From JBBARC01 sp040400005 (GTDB lineage Bacteria > Pseudomonadota > Alphaproteobacteria > Acetobacterales > Acetobacteraceae), in NCBI GenBank assembly GCA_040400005.1, contig JBBARC010000038.1, forward strand, positions 1 through 36,148: a DNA stretch of 36,148 nucleotides, in the 5' to 3' direction. Made by a program: the position numbers and the translations under genes. The notes under the pieces are model-generated. The model had not been told where the DNA came from and did not search any database. It was given only the letters and a program-made list of their open reading frames with translations. Below, one piece after another: positions 1 through 8,000 of the stretch; within the stretch, counting starts at the first letter, position 1, and every line of letters begins with the position of its first letter.

Positions 1-44
1 ACACCGTAACCGGTCAATTACTATCCGAGTCGCCTACCTGGGCA

Positions 45-80
45 GTTACCTTTTTCTTCAGAAAAAGAAAATTCTTCTTC
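45..80. repeat. Solo end of the AT-rich palindromic repeat at left edge
   Basis: CTTTTTCT-TC-AGAAAAAG forms a perfect 8-bp stem, followed by AAAATTCTTCTTC. It matches the ends of the MITE-like elements. It lies immediately after the stop of the PTE-like gene (minus strand), where it could act as the operon's transcript end. Confidence 0.65.
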
Positions 81-1049
81 CTAAGCCTCGCAACTAAAAA
101 ACCGCCGAGGGTTTTCAATTGTCAGGTGATCGAGGGTTGCCTCGGTAACGCCAAGTGCACGTAATTGCGGAAAAATACGCTCAAAAATATGCGTGACGGT
201 CCAGTTGGGTAGGATTTTTTTGACGTCTTCGGGGCTGCCGACGCCGGGGACGTTGCCGAGCCAGCAATTGACTGTGTCGTGAGACATTAGAATGCGATCT
301 TGATGTCCGGCATCAAGAAGTTGTTTGAGGTTTTTGATGCGCACCTGATCGGAGTTGAAAACTTCTATCCCGAAGCGGTCGAAGCCGACATAGGCTCCGC
401 GCTCTGCCAGGGATTTTTGGTATTCGTGATCATCGCGCCCATCGCTATGGCCGACCAGCATGCAGTGGGCAGGCACCCCTTCGCCTGTTACGATATCGAT
501 TTGATCGTGGCCACAGGTGCAATTTTCGGTATGTGAGATGAGGCCGACGCCAGTTGCTTTGGCGGCGCGGGAGGCGGCAGTGAGCATTTTGCGTTCGTAC
601 GGGGAAACCACGCCATCGCCGGTGGCAATTTTTACCATACCGGCGCGGATGCCGCTGTAGCCGATGCCATCTTCGATTTCTTTGATGTAGATTTCGGTAA
701 TTTGTTCCACTGGCATATGGGCGAAGGTGTAGGGCATGCCCATGCCCTCGGTGTACATGCCGGTGGTGCAGATAAGGTTGAGGCGGGCGCGGCTGGCGAC
801 TTCTGCGCAGAATTCTATATCGCGGCCGAGATCCATGGGGCAGGGATCAACGATAGTGCGCACACCAAAATCATGCAGGGCCTGGAAGGCATCAACGACG
901 CGGGTGAGCGCTTCTTCGCGGTCGAATCGCGGCAGGCGGTTATCGAGAAACCAACCGGGGTAGCCGATAAGAATATGTTCGTGAATCAGTGTGCGGCCGA
1001 GATCGGCAATGCGGCGCGGGCCTGCTGTGGTGTGAATGGTATCGCGCAT
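81..1049 (-). CDS. Phosphotriesterase-family metal-dependent hydrolase (possible lactonase)
   Basis: A 322-residue amidohydrolase-superfamily protein of the phosphotriesterase (PTE) branch. The full binuclear metal set is visible: H23-x-H25 in the early HEH motif, a candidate carboxylated lysine K140 (MVKIATG), H173 (ISHTEN), H201 (VGHSDG) and D258 (SHDT). The frame stays open upstream into the neighbouring gene, but I start at the ATG at 1049. It overlaps the TAA stop of the flavoprotein gene by one base and has a good AAGGGAGA ribosome site. It is the last gene of the minus-strand hsa operon and is translationally coupled to the flavoprotein. PTE-family members include organophosphate hydrolases, lactonases and enzymes of unknown substrate. 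A lactone or ester intermediate of steroid breakdown fits the context, but this is inference. The family assignment is firm; the substrate is unknown. Confidence 0.88.
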   Translation of the reverse strand: MRDTIHTTAGPRRIADLGRTLIHEHILIGYPGWFLDNRLPRFDREEALTRVVDAFQALHDFGVRTIVDPCPMDLGRDIEFCAEVASRARLNLICTTGMYTEGMGMPYTFAHMPVEQITEIYIKEIEDGIGYSGIRAGMVKIATGDGVVSPYERKMLTAASRAAKATGVGLISHTENCTCGHDQIDIVTGEGVPAHCMLVGHSDGRDDHEYQKSLAERGAYVGFDRFGIEVFNSDQVRIKNLKQLLDAGHQDRILMSHDTVNCWLGNVPGVGSPEDVKKILPNWTVTHIFERIFPQLRALGVTEATLDHLTIENPRRFFSCEA

Positions 1050-2782
1050 TAGGCATCTCCCTTTGAGGCGGCAAGGGACGCCGCCGCGTGCTGACCGGCA
1101 CGGCGGCCGGAGAATGTGCAATCGGCGGCCGATAGGCCACTGACGTAAATGTTGGAGCACACACCGATGGCGTTGCGGCCGGCCGCGTACAGCCCTGGCA
1201 CTGGGGGCCCGGCATCTGAGAGTACTTGGCCGGTATCTTCATCGACACGCAGACCACCTAAGGTGAGGGTGGGCAGGGGCGATAAGCGGGCATCGATGGA
1301 CATGTCGATGGCGTAAAACGGACCGGTAGCAAGATCGGCGGCATCTTTGGCGCCTTTGCCGAATGCGTCCGTTGTTTCACCACGCGCGACACTTGCGTAA
1401 TCGGTGATGGTTTGGCGCAGGGCTACAGGGTTAAAGCCGCATTTTTTGGCCAGCGCGTCGATGGTGGCGCCGCGTTTACGGCCGAATAACATGGCGAGCA
1501 TGGCTGGGTATTTTTGAAATGGTAGAATACGATCATGGCGCAGTTGCTGCCAGGCTTGCTTCCATAGCGTTGCGTCTAATATCAGCCAGCCGACGCCGTT
1601 TTCGGTTTCGCACATGGGTAGGCCGATAGAGGCGCCATATAAAGTTTCATCGACGTAGCGGGCACCTTGGGCATTGACGATCATGCCACGCGCCCAGGCC
1701 GGCGGCGGATTGATGAAGCGCCAGGCGCTGACATGGTGCAAGCGTTCGACCGCACCACCGGCAGATTGGCCGAGGCGGATTCCGCTGCCATCATCGCCGG
1801 GGGAACCGAGCGGCATGCCGCGGGCGTATTTAGGTGCGTAGTGGTTGACCATTTCGCGATTGAAAATGAAGCCACCGGCGGAGAGGCAGACACCGGCGCG
1901 GGCGCGGATATAGATGGGCACGCGTGCGCGGTTCTCGATTTCGCGTGCCTGGTTCAAAAATTTTTGCGCGCGTTTGATGAACAAAGAAGCGCCGGGGAAG
2001 GCAGGCGGAAAGGCCAATAAAAGTTTGGTGCCTTTGGTTTCTAGCGCATCATGTGCGGCAGCATCGACCGAACCGGGCGGGATGCGCAGAATTTTAACGC
2101 CGATAACGCGCCCAGTGCTATCGGTGATCAGTTGGCGGGCCTCGGATTTTGTGAACAGGCGGACGCCGAATTTTGTGGCGGCATCTTTCAACGGATTATA
2201 CAGGCCAACGCCGTAGCCAACCGCTGAGGTGCTGGCTGGCAGAAAGGCGCGATGGCCACGGGCGGCGGGTTTGGCGCGGGCGGCGTAGCTGGGGGCGAGC
2301 GAGCTATCGGAATGATAGAGGTAATAATCGGCTGTGGGGTACGAGGTTTTGCCAGGATAAAGACGGGCGTTGAATTCGCAGCCGTGGCGCATCATCCAAT
2401 TTAAGGTATCTGGGCTTTCTTCGCAGAAGCGGCGCAAGGTGCGATCGGACACCACGCCAGCGACCTCGATGTGCAGGTATTTGAACATTTCTTCGGGTGT
2501 GTCTGTTACGCCTGCTTGGGCCTGAATGCTGGTGCCGCCGCCAGCGTAGAATACGCCACCGTTCATGGCGGTGGCGCCGCCGCCGTGGTAGCGATCGATG
2601 GCGATAACGCTGGCGCCAGCCTCGGCCGCGTCTATGCTGGCGGCGACCCCAGCGCCACCGTAACCGACGACAACGAGATCGGCTTCTTCATCCCAGTTTA
2701 TGTCGGATGGGGATGCGACAACACGGGGTGCCTCGACCGCGGAAAACCAATGCGCGCCTCCTGGGTGATCCTGGCTATCCAT
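1049..2782 (-). CDS. KstD-like FAD-dependent 3-oxosteroid dehydrogenase (possibly delta4-(5alpha) type)
   Basis: A 577-residue flavoprotein of the fumarate reductase/3-ketosteroid dehydrogenase family. The N-terminal dinucleotide fold shows G40-Y-G42-G-A-G45 followed by the acidic end of the second strand (AIDR, about residue 63). A GGGATAMNGG segment follows, as in KstD proteins. Near the C-terminus are the FAD-binding stretch GLYAAGRNAIG and then IYVSGLSAADCTFSGRRAG. The Y-x-S in that last motif resembles the catalytic Tyr/Ser pair described for delta4-(5alpha)-ketosteroid dehydrogenase more than the YPG motif of delta1-KstD. The likely role is desaturation of a 3-ketosteroid A ring with FAD. 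The gene lies 31 bp after hsaF and overlaps the next gene by one base. A different flavin reductase specificity cannot be excluded. Confidence 0.82.
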   Translation of the reverse strand: MDSQDHPGGAHWFSAVEAPRVVASPSDINWDEEADLVVVGYGGAGVAASIDAAEAGASVIAIDRYHGGGATAMNGGVFYAGGGTSIQAQAGVTDTPEEMFKYLHIEVAGVVSDRTLRRFCEESPDTLNWMMRHGCEFNARLYPGKTSYPTADYYLYHSDSSLAPSYAARAKPAARGHRAFLPASTSAVGYGVGLYNPLKDAATKFGVRLFTKSEARQLITDSTGRVIGVKILRIPPGSVDAAAHDALETKGTKLLLAFPPAFPGASLFIKRAQKFLNQAREIENRARVPIYIRARAGVCLSAGGFIFNREMVNHYAPKYARGMPLGSPGDDGSGIRLGQSAGGAVERLHHVSAWRFINPPPAWARGMIVNAQGARYVDETLYGASIGLPMCETENGVGWLILDATLWKQAWQQLRHDRILPFQKYPAMLAMLFGRKRGATIDALAKKCGFNPVALRQTITDYASVARGETTDAFGKGAKDAADLATGPFYAIDMSIDARLSPLPTLTLGGLRVDEDTGQVLSDAGPPVPGLYAAGRNAIGVCSNIYVSGLSAADCTFSGRRAGQHAAASLAASKGDA

Positions 2783-2813
2783 GGATGTGTGGCGTCCCCT
2801 GTTAGATGCCGGT

Positions 2814-3860
2814 TTATCCGACGGTTTTTTGTAAGCCCTTTTGTTTTAGCAGATCGAGGGCGACATCAACAATCATATCTTCCTGGCCGCCGACCATGCG
2901 GCGACGGCCGAGTTCGACGAGGATTTCACGGGTGTCTATGCCGTAAGTGGCCGAGGCTGCCTCGGCATGGCGCAAAAAACTGGAATAGACGCCGGCAAAG
3001 CCCAGGCTGAGGGTTTCGCGATCGACGCGCACCGGGCGATCTTGCAAGGGGCGCACCAAATCTTCCGCGGCGTCCATCAATTTGTAAACATCGCAGGCGT
3101 GGTTCCAGCCTTTGCGGCTGATGACGGCAATGAGCGCCTCCAGTGGGGCGTTGCCGGCCCCTGCCCCCATGCCAGCGAGCGACGCATCGACGCGGGTGGC
3201 GCCGTGTTGCACGCCAACCACGGAGTTGGCCACACCAAGCGATAGGTTTTGATGGGCATGTATGCCGCGCTGGGTATCGGGGTGCAACACGCGATCATAG
3301 GCATCGAGCCGGGCAGCGACGCCGTCCATATCCAGCGCGCCACCGGAATCGACGACGTAGATGCAGTGCGCACCGTAGGATTCCATCAGTTTGGCCTGCC
3401 CGGCCAGGGTTTCTGGGTCGATCATGTGGGACATCATCAGGAAGCCGGAGACATCCATGCCGAGATCGCGGGCGAGTTTGATGTGTTGGCGGGAGACATC
3501 GGCTTCGGTGCAGTGGGTGGCAACGCGCACCGAGCGCACCCCCAAGGCATAGGCGCGTTTCAAATCTTCCGCGGTGCCGACACCTGGCAGAAGAAGCGTG
3601 GTGAGCACAGCGCGTTTGAGCACGGCGGCGGCGGCTTCGAGCCACTCCCAATCCGTGTGGGCGCCAAAACCGTAATTGAACGAGGCACCGTTCAGCCCAT
3701 CGCCGTGGGAGACTTCAATCGCATCGACGCCGGCATCATCGAGCGCGCGGGCGATTTTGGTTATGCTATCGATGGAGTAGCGATGTTTGATGGCGTGCAT
3801 GCCATCGCGCAGGGTGACATCCTGAATATACAGGCGCAGGCTTGAGGCATCGCGGGTCAT
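2814..3860 (-). CDS. hsaF: 4-hydroxy-2-oxo acid aldolase HsaF-type (TesG/BphI family)
   Basis: A 348-residue DRE-TIM pyruvate aldolase. It splits the 4-hydroxy-2-oxo acid made by HsaE into pyruvate and an aldehyde, which is channelled to the partner dehydrogenase HsaG. The catalytic VTLRDGMH motif (R18, D19, H22) is present, as is the metal-binding H201-A-H203 (GIHAHQN). The C-terminal helical region (QEDMIVDVALDLLKQ) is the part that contacts the dehydrogenase in this family. Length matches the usual 340-350 residues. The ATG at 3860 overlaps the hsaG stop by four bases (ATGA), the normal arrangement for this two-enzyme complex. Sequence alone does not separate steroid HsaF from biphenyl BphI or MhpE; the surrounding genes point to steroid. 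Confidence 0.93.
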   Translation of the reverse strand: MTRDASSLRLYIQDVTLRDGMHAIKHRYSIDSITKIARALDDAGVDAIEVSHGDGLNGASFNYGFGAHTDWEWLEAAAAVLKRAVLTTLLLPGVGTAEDLKRAYALGVRSVRVATHCTEADVSRQHIKLARDLGMDVSGFLMMSHMIDPETLAGQAKLMESYGAHCIYVVDSGGALDMDGVAARLDAYDRVLHPDTQRGIHAHQNLSLGVANSVVGVQHGATRVDASLAGMGAGAGNAPLEALIAVISRKGWNHACDVYKLMDAAEDLVRPLQDRPVRVDRETLSLGFAGVYSSFLRHAEAASATYGIDTREILVELGRRRMVGGQEDMIVDVALDLLKQKGLQKTVG

Positions 3861-4789
3861 ACGGCGGCACCGAGTTGCAGGGCGATGCCTTCGGCGGTGG
3901 CGCGGGCGGCGGCGGTCATGATATCCAAATTGCCCGCATAAGGCGGCAGGTAATCGCCGGCCCCTTCCACTTCCAGAAACACCGAGGTTTTGATGCCGGC
4001 GAAACTGCCCTGGCCGGGGATGTGGAGGGGATCGTTATGGCCGAAACTGGTGAACTGCACTTGCTGTTTTAAGCGGTAGCCGGGCACGTAGGCTTGCACA
4101 TCACGCACCATGGCATCGATTGAGCAGGCGATTTGCTGTTCGGTGGCGCCCATGCACAGCGCGAAAACAGTATCGCGCATGATCATCGGCGGTTCGGCCG
4201 GGTTCATGATGATGATGGCTTTGCCGCGTTCGGCGCCGCCGACAACTTCGATGCCGCGGGCGGTGGTGCGGGTGAATTCGTCGATGTTGGCGCGGGTGCC
4301 GGGGCCGGCGGAACGCGAGGAAACGGAAGCGACAATTTCGGCATACGGAGTGCGGCCGACGCGGCTGATGGCGGCAACGATGGGAATCGTTGCCTGACCA
4401 CCACAGGTGACCATGTTAACGTTAGGGGCCAGGGCGTGGGCCAAACCATTCACTGCGGGTACGGTGAACGGGCCGAGCGCTGCCGGGGTAAGATCGATCA
4501 CGCGAATACCCGCGGCCTGCAGCACATCGTTGTGTTTGGCGTGCGCATAAGCAGACGTTGCATCGAAGACAATGCGAATTTCGGGGTAGCAAGCCATCGC
4601 TTGCAGGCCTTCGATGCCACCGTGCGTGGTGGCGACACCGAGATCACGCGCCATCGCCAGGCCTTCTGAACCGGCATCGATGCCGACCATAGCGGCGAGT
4701 TCTAAAATGTCTGACCGGCGGACGATCTTCATCATCAAATCCGTGCCGATATTGCCCGATCCAATGATCGCGCACTTAATTTTTGCCAT
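3857..4789 (-). CDS. hsaG: Acylating acetaldehyde/propionaldehyde dehydrogenase HsaG-type
   Basis: A 310-residue CoA-acylating aldehyde dehydrogenase. It oxidises the aldehyde released by HsaF to acyl-CoA with NAD+ and CoA. The N-terminal Rossmann motif is IIGSGNIG (residues 8-15). The catalytic cysteine is C129 in MVTCGGQATIP, and the conserved SSRSAGPGTRANIDEFT stretch follows. Length and motifs match the MhpF/BphJ/TesF/HsaG family throughout. The gene sits 9 bp after hsaE and overlaps hsaF by four bases, so the complex partners are made together. The frame is intact with no unusual residues. Confidence 0.94.
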   Translation of the reverse strand: MAKIKCAIIGSGNIGTDLMMKIVRRSDILELAAMVGIDAGSEGLAMARDLGVATTHGGIEGLQAMACYPEIRIVFDATSAYAHAKHNDVLQAAGIRVIDLTPAALGPFTVPAVNGLAHALAPNVNMVTCGGQATIPIVAAISRVGRTPYAEIVASVSSRSAGPGTRANIDEFTRTTARGIEVVGGAERGKAIIIMNPAEPPMIMRDTVFALCMGATEQQIACSIDAMVRDVQAYVPGYRLKQQVQFTSFGHNDPLHIPGQGSFAGIKTSVFLEVEGAGDYLPPYAGNLDIMTAAARATAEGIALQLGAAV

Positions 4790-4798
4790 TCCCCACCC

Positions 4799-5599
4799 TT
4801 ACGCGAAACTTATTTTGGCACCGCCAATGCCGTGTAGCATCATCTGAAATTCGTCGCCGGGCAAGGCGGGTGTGAGCGGCACCAGTGACCCCGAAAGAAT
4901 GATTTCGCCCGCGCGCAAGGGGACGCCGTAGCGGCCTAAGGTATTTGCGAGCCAGGCAACCGCGGTGAGCGGTGATCCCTGCACGGCGGCACCCAAACCT
5001 TCGCTTAACGGTGCGCCATTGCGGGTGACGGTGACCCGCAAACCTGGCAGATCGAGACCCGCTGGCGATACCCTGGCGGCGCCGAGCACGAACACCCCGC
5101 AGGAAGCGTTATCAGCGACTGTATCGACAATGCCGATCTGCCAATCTTTGATTCGCGAATCGACGATTTCAAAACATGGGGCAATAAAATCTGTGGCGGC
5201 GAGCACGGCTGCTTCATCAACCCCTGGCCCTACCAGATCGTGGCGCAGGATGAAGGCAATTTCGGCTTCCGCCCGTGGCGCTATAAGCCCGGCGCTGGCG
5301 ATATTGACGGTATCGCCATCGGCGCATTGCATGCGATCGGTGAGAAAACCGAAATCTGGCTGGTGCACGCCCAGCATATCTTGCACCACCTTGGAGGTGA
5401 CGCCGATTTTTTTGCCAACCACGCGCTCGCCATCGGCCAAACGCCGGCCAAGGAAATTTTGCGAGATGGCGTAGGCATCCTCCAGCGTAAGACTGGGATC
5501 CTGGGCGATCAGGGGCTCTATGGCCACACACGCGCGCAGCGCTTGGTGTAGCGCCGCCCCCCAGATTTCCGCCTTAGTGGGCTCCGTCTTAGTGGACAA
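4799..5599 (-). CDS. hsaE: 2-hydroxyhexa-2,4-dienoate hydratase HsaE-type
   Basis: A 266-residue MhpD/fumarylacetoacetate-hydrolase-fold hydratase. It adds water to the dienoate released from ring A by HsaD, giving the HsaF substrate. Metal-ligand candidates are E111 and E113 (PRAEAEIAF) and E144 (CFEIVDSR); K63 lies in the VGKKIGVTSK loop. The most upstream start is a TTG at 5599 that overlaps the end of hsaD by 11 bases. I see no in-frame ATG near the expected N-terminus and no strong Shine-Dalgarno, so translation probably depends on coupling to hsaD. The start is less certain than the gene itself. Confidence 0.92.
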   Translation of the reverse strand: MSTKTEPTKAEIWGAALHQALRACVAIEPLIAQDPSLTLEDAYAISQNFLGRRLADGERVVGKKIGVTSKVVQDMLGVHQPDFGFLTDRMQCADGDTVNIASAGLIAPRAEAEIAFILRHDLVGPGVDEAAVLAATDFIAPCFEIVDSRIKDWQIGIVDTVADNASCGVFVLGAARVSPAGLDLPGLRVTVTRNGAPLSEGLGAAVQGSPLTAVAWLANTLGRYGVPLRAGEIILSGSLVPLTPALPGDEFQMMLHGIGGAKISFA

Positions 5600-6422
5600 G
5601 GAAATCGAGCGTTGCGCGGTTGAATTCGGCGGCGCGTTCCACCATCACCCAATGGCCGACATGGGAATACACGGTAAAGCGGCAATCGGGGCACGCCTTG
5701 GTGAACCGCTGCACGCCGCTGACTGGCAAAAACTGATCTTCCTCGCCCCAAAACCCCAGGATTGGCATCGTCAGTTTGCCCAAATGCGGGGCCAGATTGG
5801 GGGTGCGCATGCGGGCGAGCACGTCTTTCGATTGGGTACGGGCAACCTTGTAGCGTTCGGCAACCAACTGATCGCTAATCATGGCAGGATCGAAAACCAA
5901 ATTGGTAATCAGGCGTTTTTGGTCGGCCAGGGTGAAATCAGGGCTGGTGAAATCGCCCATCATGCGCGAAATACCGGGCATGGCGAAGTAAATTTCGCGC
6001 TCCTCCACACAACCCGGCGACATCAACACCAGGCGATCGGTAAATTCGGGGTGATCCAGCGTGAGCTGAATGGCAATCCCGCCGCCCAACGAATTACCCA
6101 CCAAGGTGGCGCGGGTGACGCCAACCGCCTGCACCGCCTGGTAGAGCGTGTCGGTGAATAATTGCAGCGTATAATCTATGCCGCTGGGTTTAGAGCTGTC
6201 GCCGTAACCAATCAGATCAGGCGCAATCACCCGATACCCAGCATCAAGAAACACACCAATGTTCTGGCGGAAATTGGAAACGCCGCTGGCACCCGGGCCC
6301 GAGCCATGAATAAACAGCAGCGCCGGCCCAGTGCCAGCATCAAACACATTAATCTCGTAGCCGCCCGCCACAGGTATTTTCCGCATCGTTCCGCGCGCTT
6401 CAATATCAGCCAAGGTCGTCAC
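5589..6422 (-). CDS. hsaD: Meta-cleavage product (DSHA) hydrolase HsaD/TesD-type
   Basis: An alpha/beta-hydrolase of the C-C bond hydrolase group. It splits the ring-A meta-cleavage product 4,9-DSHA into HIP and a hydroxyhexadienoate. The oxyanion loop FIHGSGPGASGVSNF is typical of this group. The catalytic triad is S111 (GNSLGG), D229 (GEEDQFLP) and H257 (SHVGHWVMVE). Length is 277 residues from the GTG at 6422, which has GGGAG eight bases upstream. An ATG at 6437 is in frame but lacks a ribosome site. Further upstream the frame runs into an inverted repeat and is unlikely to be coding. The gene is separated from hsaA by a 173-bp gap carrying that repeat and overlaps hsaE by 11 bases. Confidence 0.92.
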   Translation of the reverse strand: MTTLADIEARGTMRKIPVAGGYEINVFDAGTGPALLFIHGSGPGASGVSNFRQNIGVFLDAGYRVIAPDLIGYGDSSKPSGIDYTLQLFTDTLYQAVQAVGVTRATLVGNSLGGGIAIQLTLDHPEFTDRLVLMSPGCVEEREIYFAMPGISRMMGDFTSPDFTLADQKRLITNLVFDPAMISDQLVAERYKVARTQSKDVLARMRTPNLAPHLGKLTMPILGFWGEEDQFLPVSGVQRFTKACPDCRFTVYSHVGHWVMVERAAEFNRATLDFLVH

Positions 6423-6463
6423 GCGGCGGTCTCCCATGTGGTTTATTATGGTTATAAAAAAGG

Positions 6464-6584
6464 AAGGCTGGTGGGGCGAAGCAGCCCCCCCCCCAGACCC
6501 CCGGCGTAATGTTGATGGCGCTTGAACGATCTCCGTCATCATAATGCAGGGGGTGTGGGGGAGCGGCTTCGCTCCACCAGCCTT
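6464..6584. repeat. Imperfect inverted repeat between hsaA and hsaD
   Basis: The left arm starts at 6464 (AAGGCTGGTGGGGCGAAGC) and runs into a C-rich tract to about 6502. The right arm at about 6549-6584 is its reverse complement with a few mismatches (GCTTCGCTCCACCAGCCTT at the outer end). The pair could form a long stem with a loop of about 46 bases. It lies wholly in the hsaA-hsaD gap and separates hsaA from the rest of the operon. It could act as a processing or attenuation hairpin, or it could be a palindromic repeat element. Confidence 0.75.
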
Positions 6585-6595
6585 GCCTTACTAAG

Positions 6596-7813
6596 TCACA
6601 AGAACATAAAAGCCGGCGGTTCGCCCATGAGGCCGTTGGCAACGTCAGCGCCAAAGTTGTTGGGGTCGTTGGCGACGTGGGCGCGGGCGGCGTTGAGGTC
6701 TAGCCAGAAGCGCACGATGGGGCTGGTGGTGTAAATGGCGCGGCCGCCAAGTAGGGGCATGAGGCGATCGACCAAGGCTGCACAGCGGCGCACCACGGTT
6801 GCCGATTGGAAGCGGTAGAGGGTGCGTTTTTCCATCGAAAGGGGCACGCCCTCGCGGGCGCCGGCCATCATATCGGCAAAGTTGCGATGCAGAACCACGG
6901 TCATTTCATCGACTTGGGCATAGGCTTCGGCGATCGCGTTGAGCAGGATGGGGTCTTGTTTGGAGACCTTGCCGGTGTTGGTGGAGATGCGTGATTTGGT
7001 GATGTCCACGGCAGCGTTAATGGCGCCGCGGGTGCCACCTAGGGCGGCGGTGGACACTAGCCGCAGGAAGATTTGCGCCCAGGGCAGGGTAAACAGCGGG
7101 CTATCGTTTTCGACTTGGCCGGGGTTTTGGCAGAGGAAGCCATCGACCGCGCGGTGGGTGCGATAATCTGGCACGAAGGCGCGATTGACCACGATATCTT
7201 CGCTGCCGGTGGCTTTAAGGCCGAACACATGCCAGTTTTCAAGAATTTCATAATCGGCGCGCGGCAGCAGGAAAGTGCGCATATCTGGCGGGTCGCCGGC
7301 TTTTTCGGGCGGCACCACGGCGCCTAACAGCACCCATTTGCAATGCTTGCTGCCGGTGGAAAAGCCCCAGCGGCCGGAGAGGAAAAACCCGCCTTCGGTG
7401 CGTTCAACGACGCCGACCGGCTGGTATGAGGAGGAAGCGAGCACGGTATCATCCTCGCCCCATACCTCGTGCTGGGCGCGATCATGGAACAGGGCCAGTT
7501 CGTAAGGGTGGCCGCCGACGACGCCGTACATCCAGCCGGTCGACATGCAGCCTTCCGCCAGGGTGGTTTGCACATCGTAGAAGGCCTGCGGGTCCATCTC
7601 GAAACCGCCCCAGCGCTTGGGCTGCAGGATGCGGAAAAAGCCGGCTTCCTTCATTTCGGCGATGGTTTCAGCCGGGATATTGCGAGCCGCTTCGGCGCTA
7701 ATTGCACGTTCGCGCAGGCGCGGCAGCATGGCCCGGGCGCGGGCGACAAGCTCAGCCGGCGTGGGTATGCCATGGTCGATTACGGGCAATTTGATAACCG
7801 CGGAATGTGTCAC
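6596..7813 (-). CDS. hsaA: 3-HSA monooxygenase oxygenase component HsaA-type
   Basis: A 405-residue acyl-CoA-dehydrogenase-fold, flavin-dependent monooxygenase. HsaA/TesA2 proteins hydroxylate 3-HSA to the catechol 3,4-DHSA using reduced flavin from a separate reductase. Family signatures are GFFRILQPKRWGGFE near residue 60, the CMSTGWMYGVVGGHP segment, SGRWGFSTGSKHC, and the C-terminal LMPLLGGRAIYTTSP segment. Length matches the ~395-residue family. The start is a GTG at 7813 with a perfect AAGGAGGA at 7821-7828, seven bases away. The ATG at 7821 is out of frame. It is the first gene of the minus operon. The reductase partner HsaB is not in this window. Confidence 0.92.
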   Translation of the reverse strand: MTHSAVIKLPVIDHGIPTPAELVARARAMLPRLRERAISAEAARNIPAETIAEMKEAGFFRILQPKRWGGFEMDPQAFYDVQTTLAEGCMSTGWMYGVVGGHPYELALFHDRAQHEVWGEDDTVLASSSYQPVGVVERTEGGFFLSGRWGFSTGSKHCKWVLLGAVVPPEKAGDPPDMRTFLLPRADYEILENWHVFGLKATGSEDIVVNRAFVPDYRTHRAVDGFLCQNPGQVENDSPLFTLPWAQIFLRLVSTAALGGTRGAINAAVDITKSRISTNTGKVSKQDPILLNAIAEAYAQVDEMTVVLHRNFADMMAGAREGVPLSMEKRTLYRFQSATVVRRCAALVDRLMPLLGGRAIYTTSPIVRFWLDLNAARAHVANDPNNFGADVANGLMGEPPAFMFL

Positions 7814-7820
7814 GTCGCCA

Positions 7821-7828
7821 TCCTCCTT
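7821..7828 (-). promoter_or_regulatory. Strong Shine-Dalgarno of hsaA
   Basis: AAGGAGGA on the minus strand lies seven bases before the GTG at 7813. It decides the GTG start of hsaA over the out-of-frame ATG at 7821. Confidence 0.85.
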
Positions 7829-7862
7829 AAGTGCCTGGGTGGTTGTGGGCTGACCCGGCCAT

Positions 7863-7892
7863 TGCGTAGAATAAACTACGTCCTGCTACGCA
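7863..7892. promoter_or_regulatory. Candidate operator: clustered CTACG/CGTAG half-sites
   Basis: Three copies of the same pentamer lie within 30 bp: TGCGTAG at 7863-7869, CTACG at 7876-7880 and CTACGCA at 7886-7892. The outer two form a 7-bp inverted repeat. The last two are direct repeats one helical turn (10 bp) apart. They cover the spacer and -10 of the candidate hsaA promoter, as expected for a repressor site. No regulator gene is in the window, so the binding protein is unknown. Confidence 0.45.
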
Positions 7893-7901
7893 TTCCGTCA
7901 A
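7873..7901 (-). promoter_or_regulatory. Candidate promoter of the hsaA operon
   Basis: On the minus strand TTGACG (7901-7896) is followed after 17 bases by TAGTTT (7878-7873), about 60 bases upstream of the hsaA GTG. The -35 is five of six to the sigma-70 consensus; the -10 is weak at three of six. A weak -10 would suit a regulated promoter. CTACG half-sites overlap both the spacer and the -10. Confidence 0.45.
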
Positions 7902-8000
7902 TAGAAACGTGATCCATTGACAGAGACGCACAAGTGGGGCTGGTTAAAATTGTCAAGGACGCAATCGGCGGAAGCGGTGTTGATCGGCGTAAATAGCGTT

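Noticed and set aside
940..1257. Antisense and frame-shifted ORFs over the hsa and ipd genes
   Set aside because: They overlap genes with clear motifs, are rich in Arg/Pro/Ala as expected of shadow frames in GC-rich DNA, and match no family I know.
6423..6542. Upstream extension of HsaD
   Set aside because: The added part is encoded by the inverted repeat and C-run and does not match HsaD N-termini; GTG 6422 has a ribosome site.
7863..7892. KstR/KstR2 binding site
   Set aside because: The repeats are CTACG-type, not the AAC..GTT or CAAG-nn-CTTG palindromes I recall for those regulators.
7917..7956. Plus-strand promoter with TTGACA at 7917
   Set aside because: The nearest -10-like sequence (TAAAAT at 7945) has a 22-bp spacer, too long for a standard sigma-70 site.
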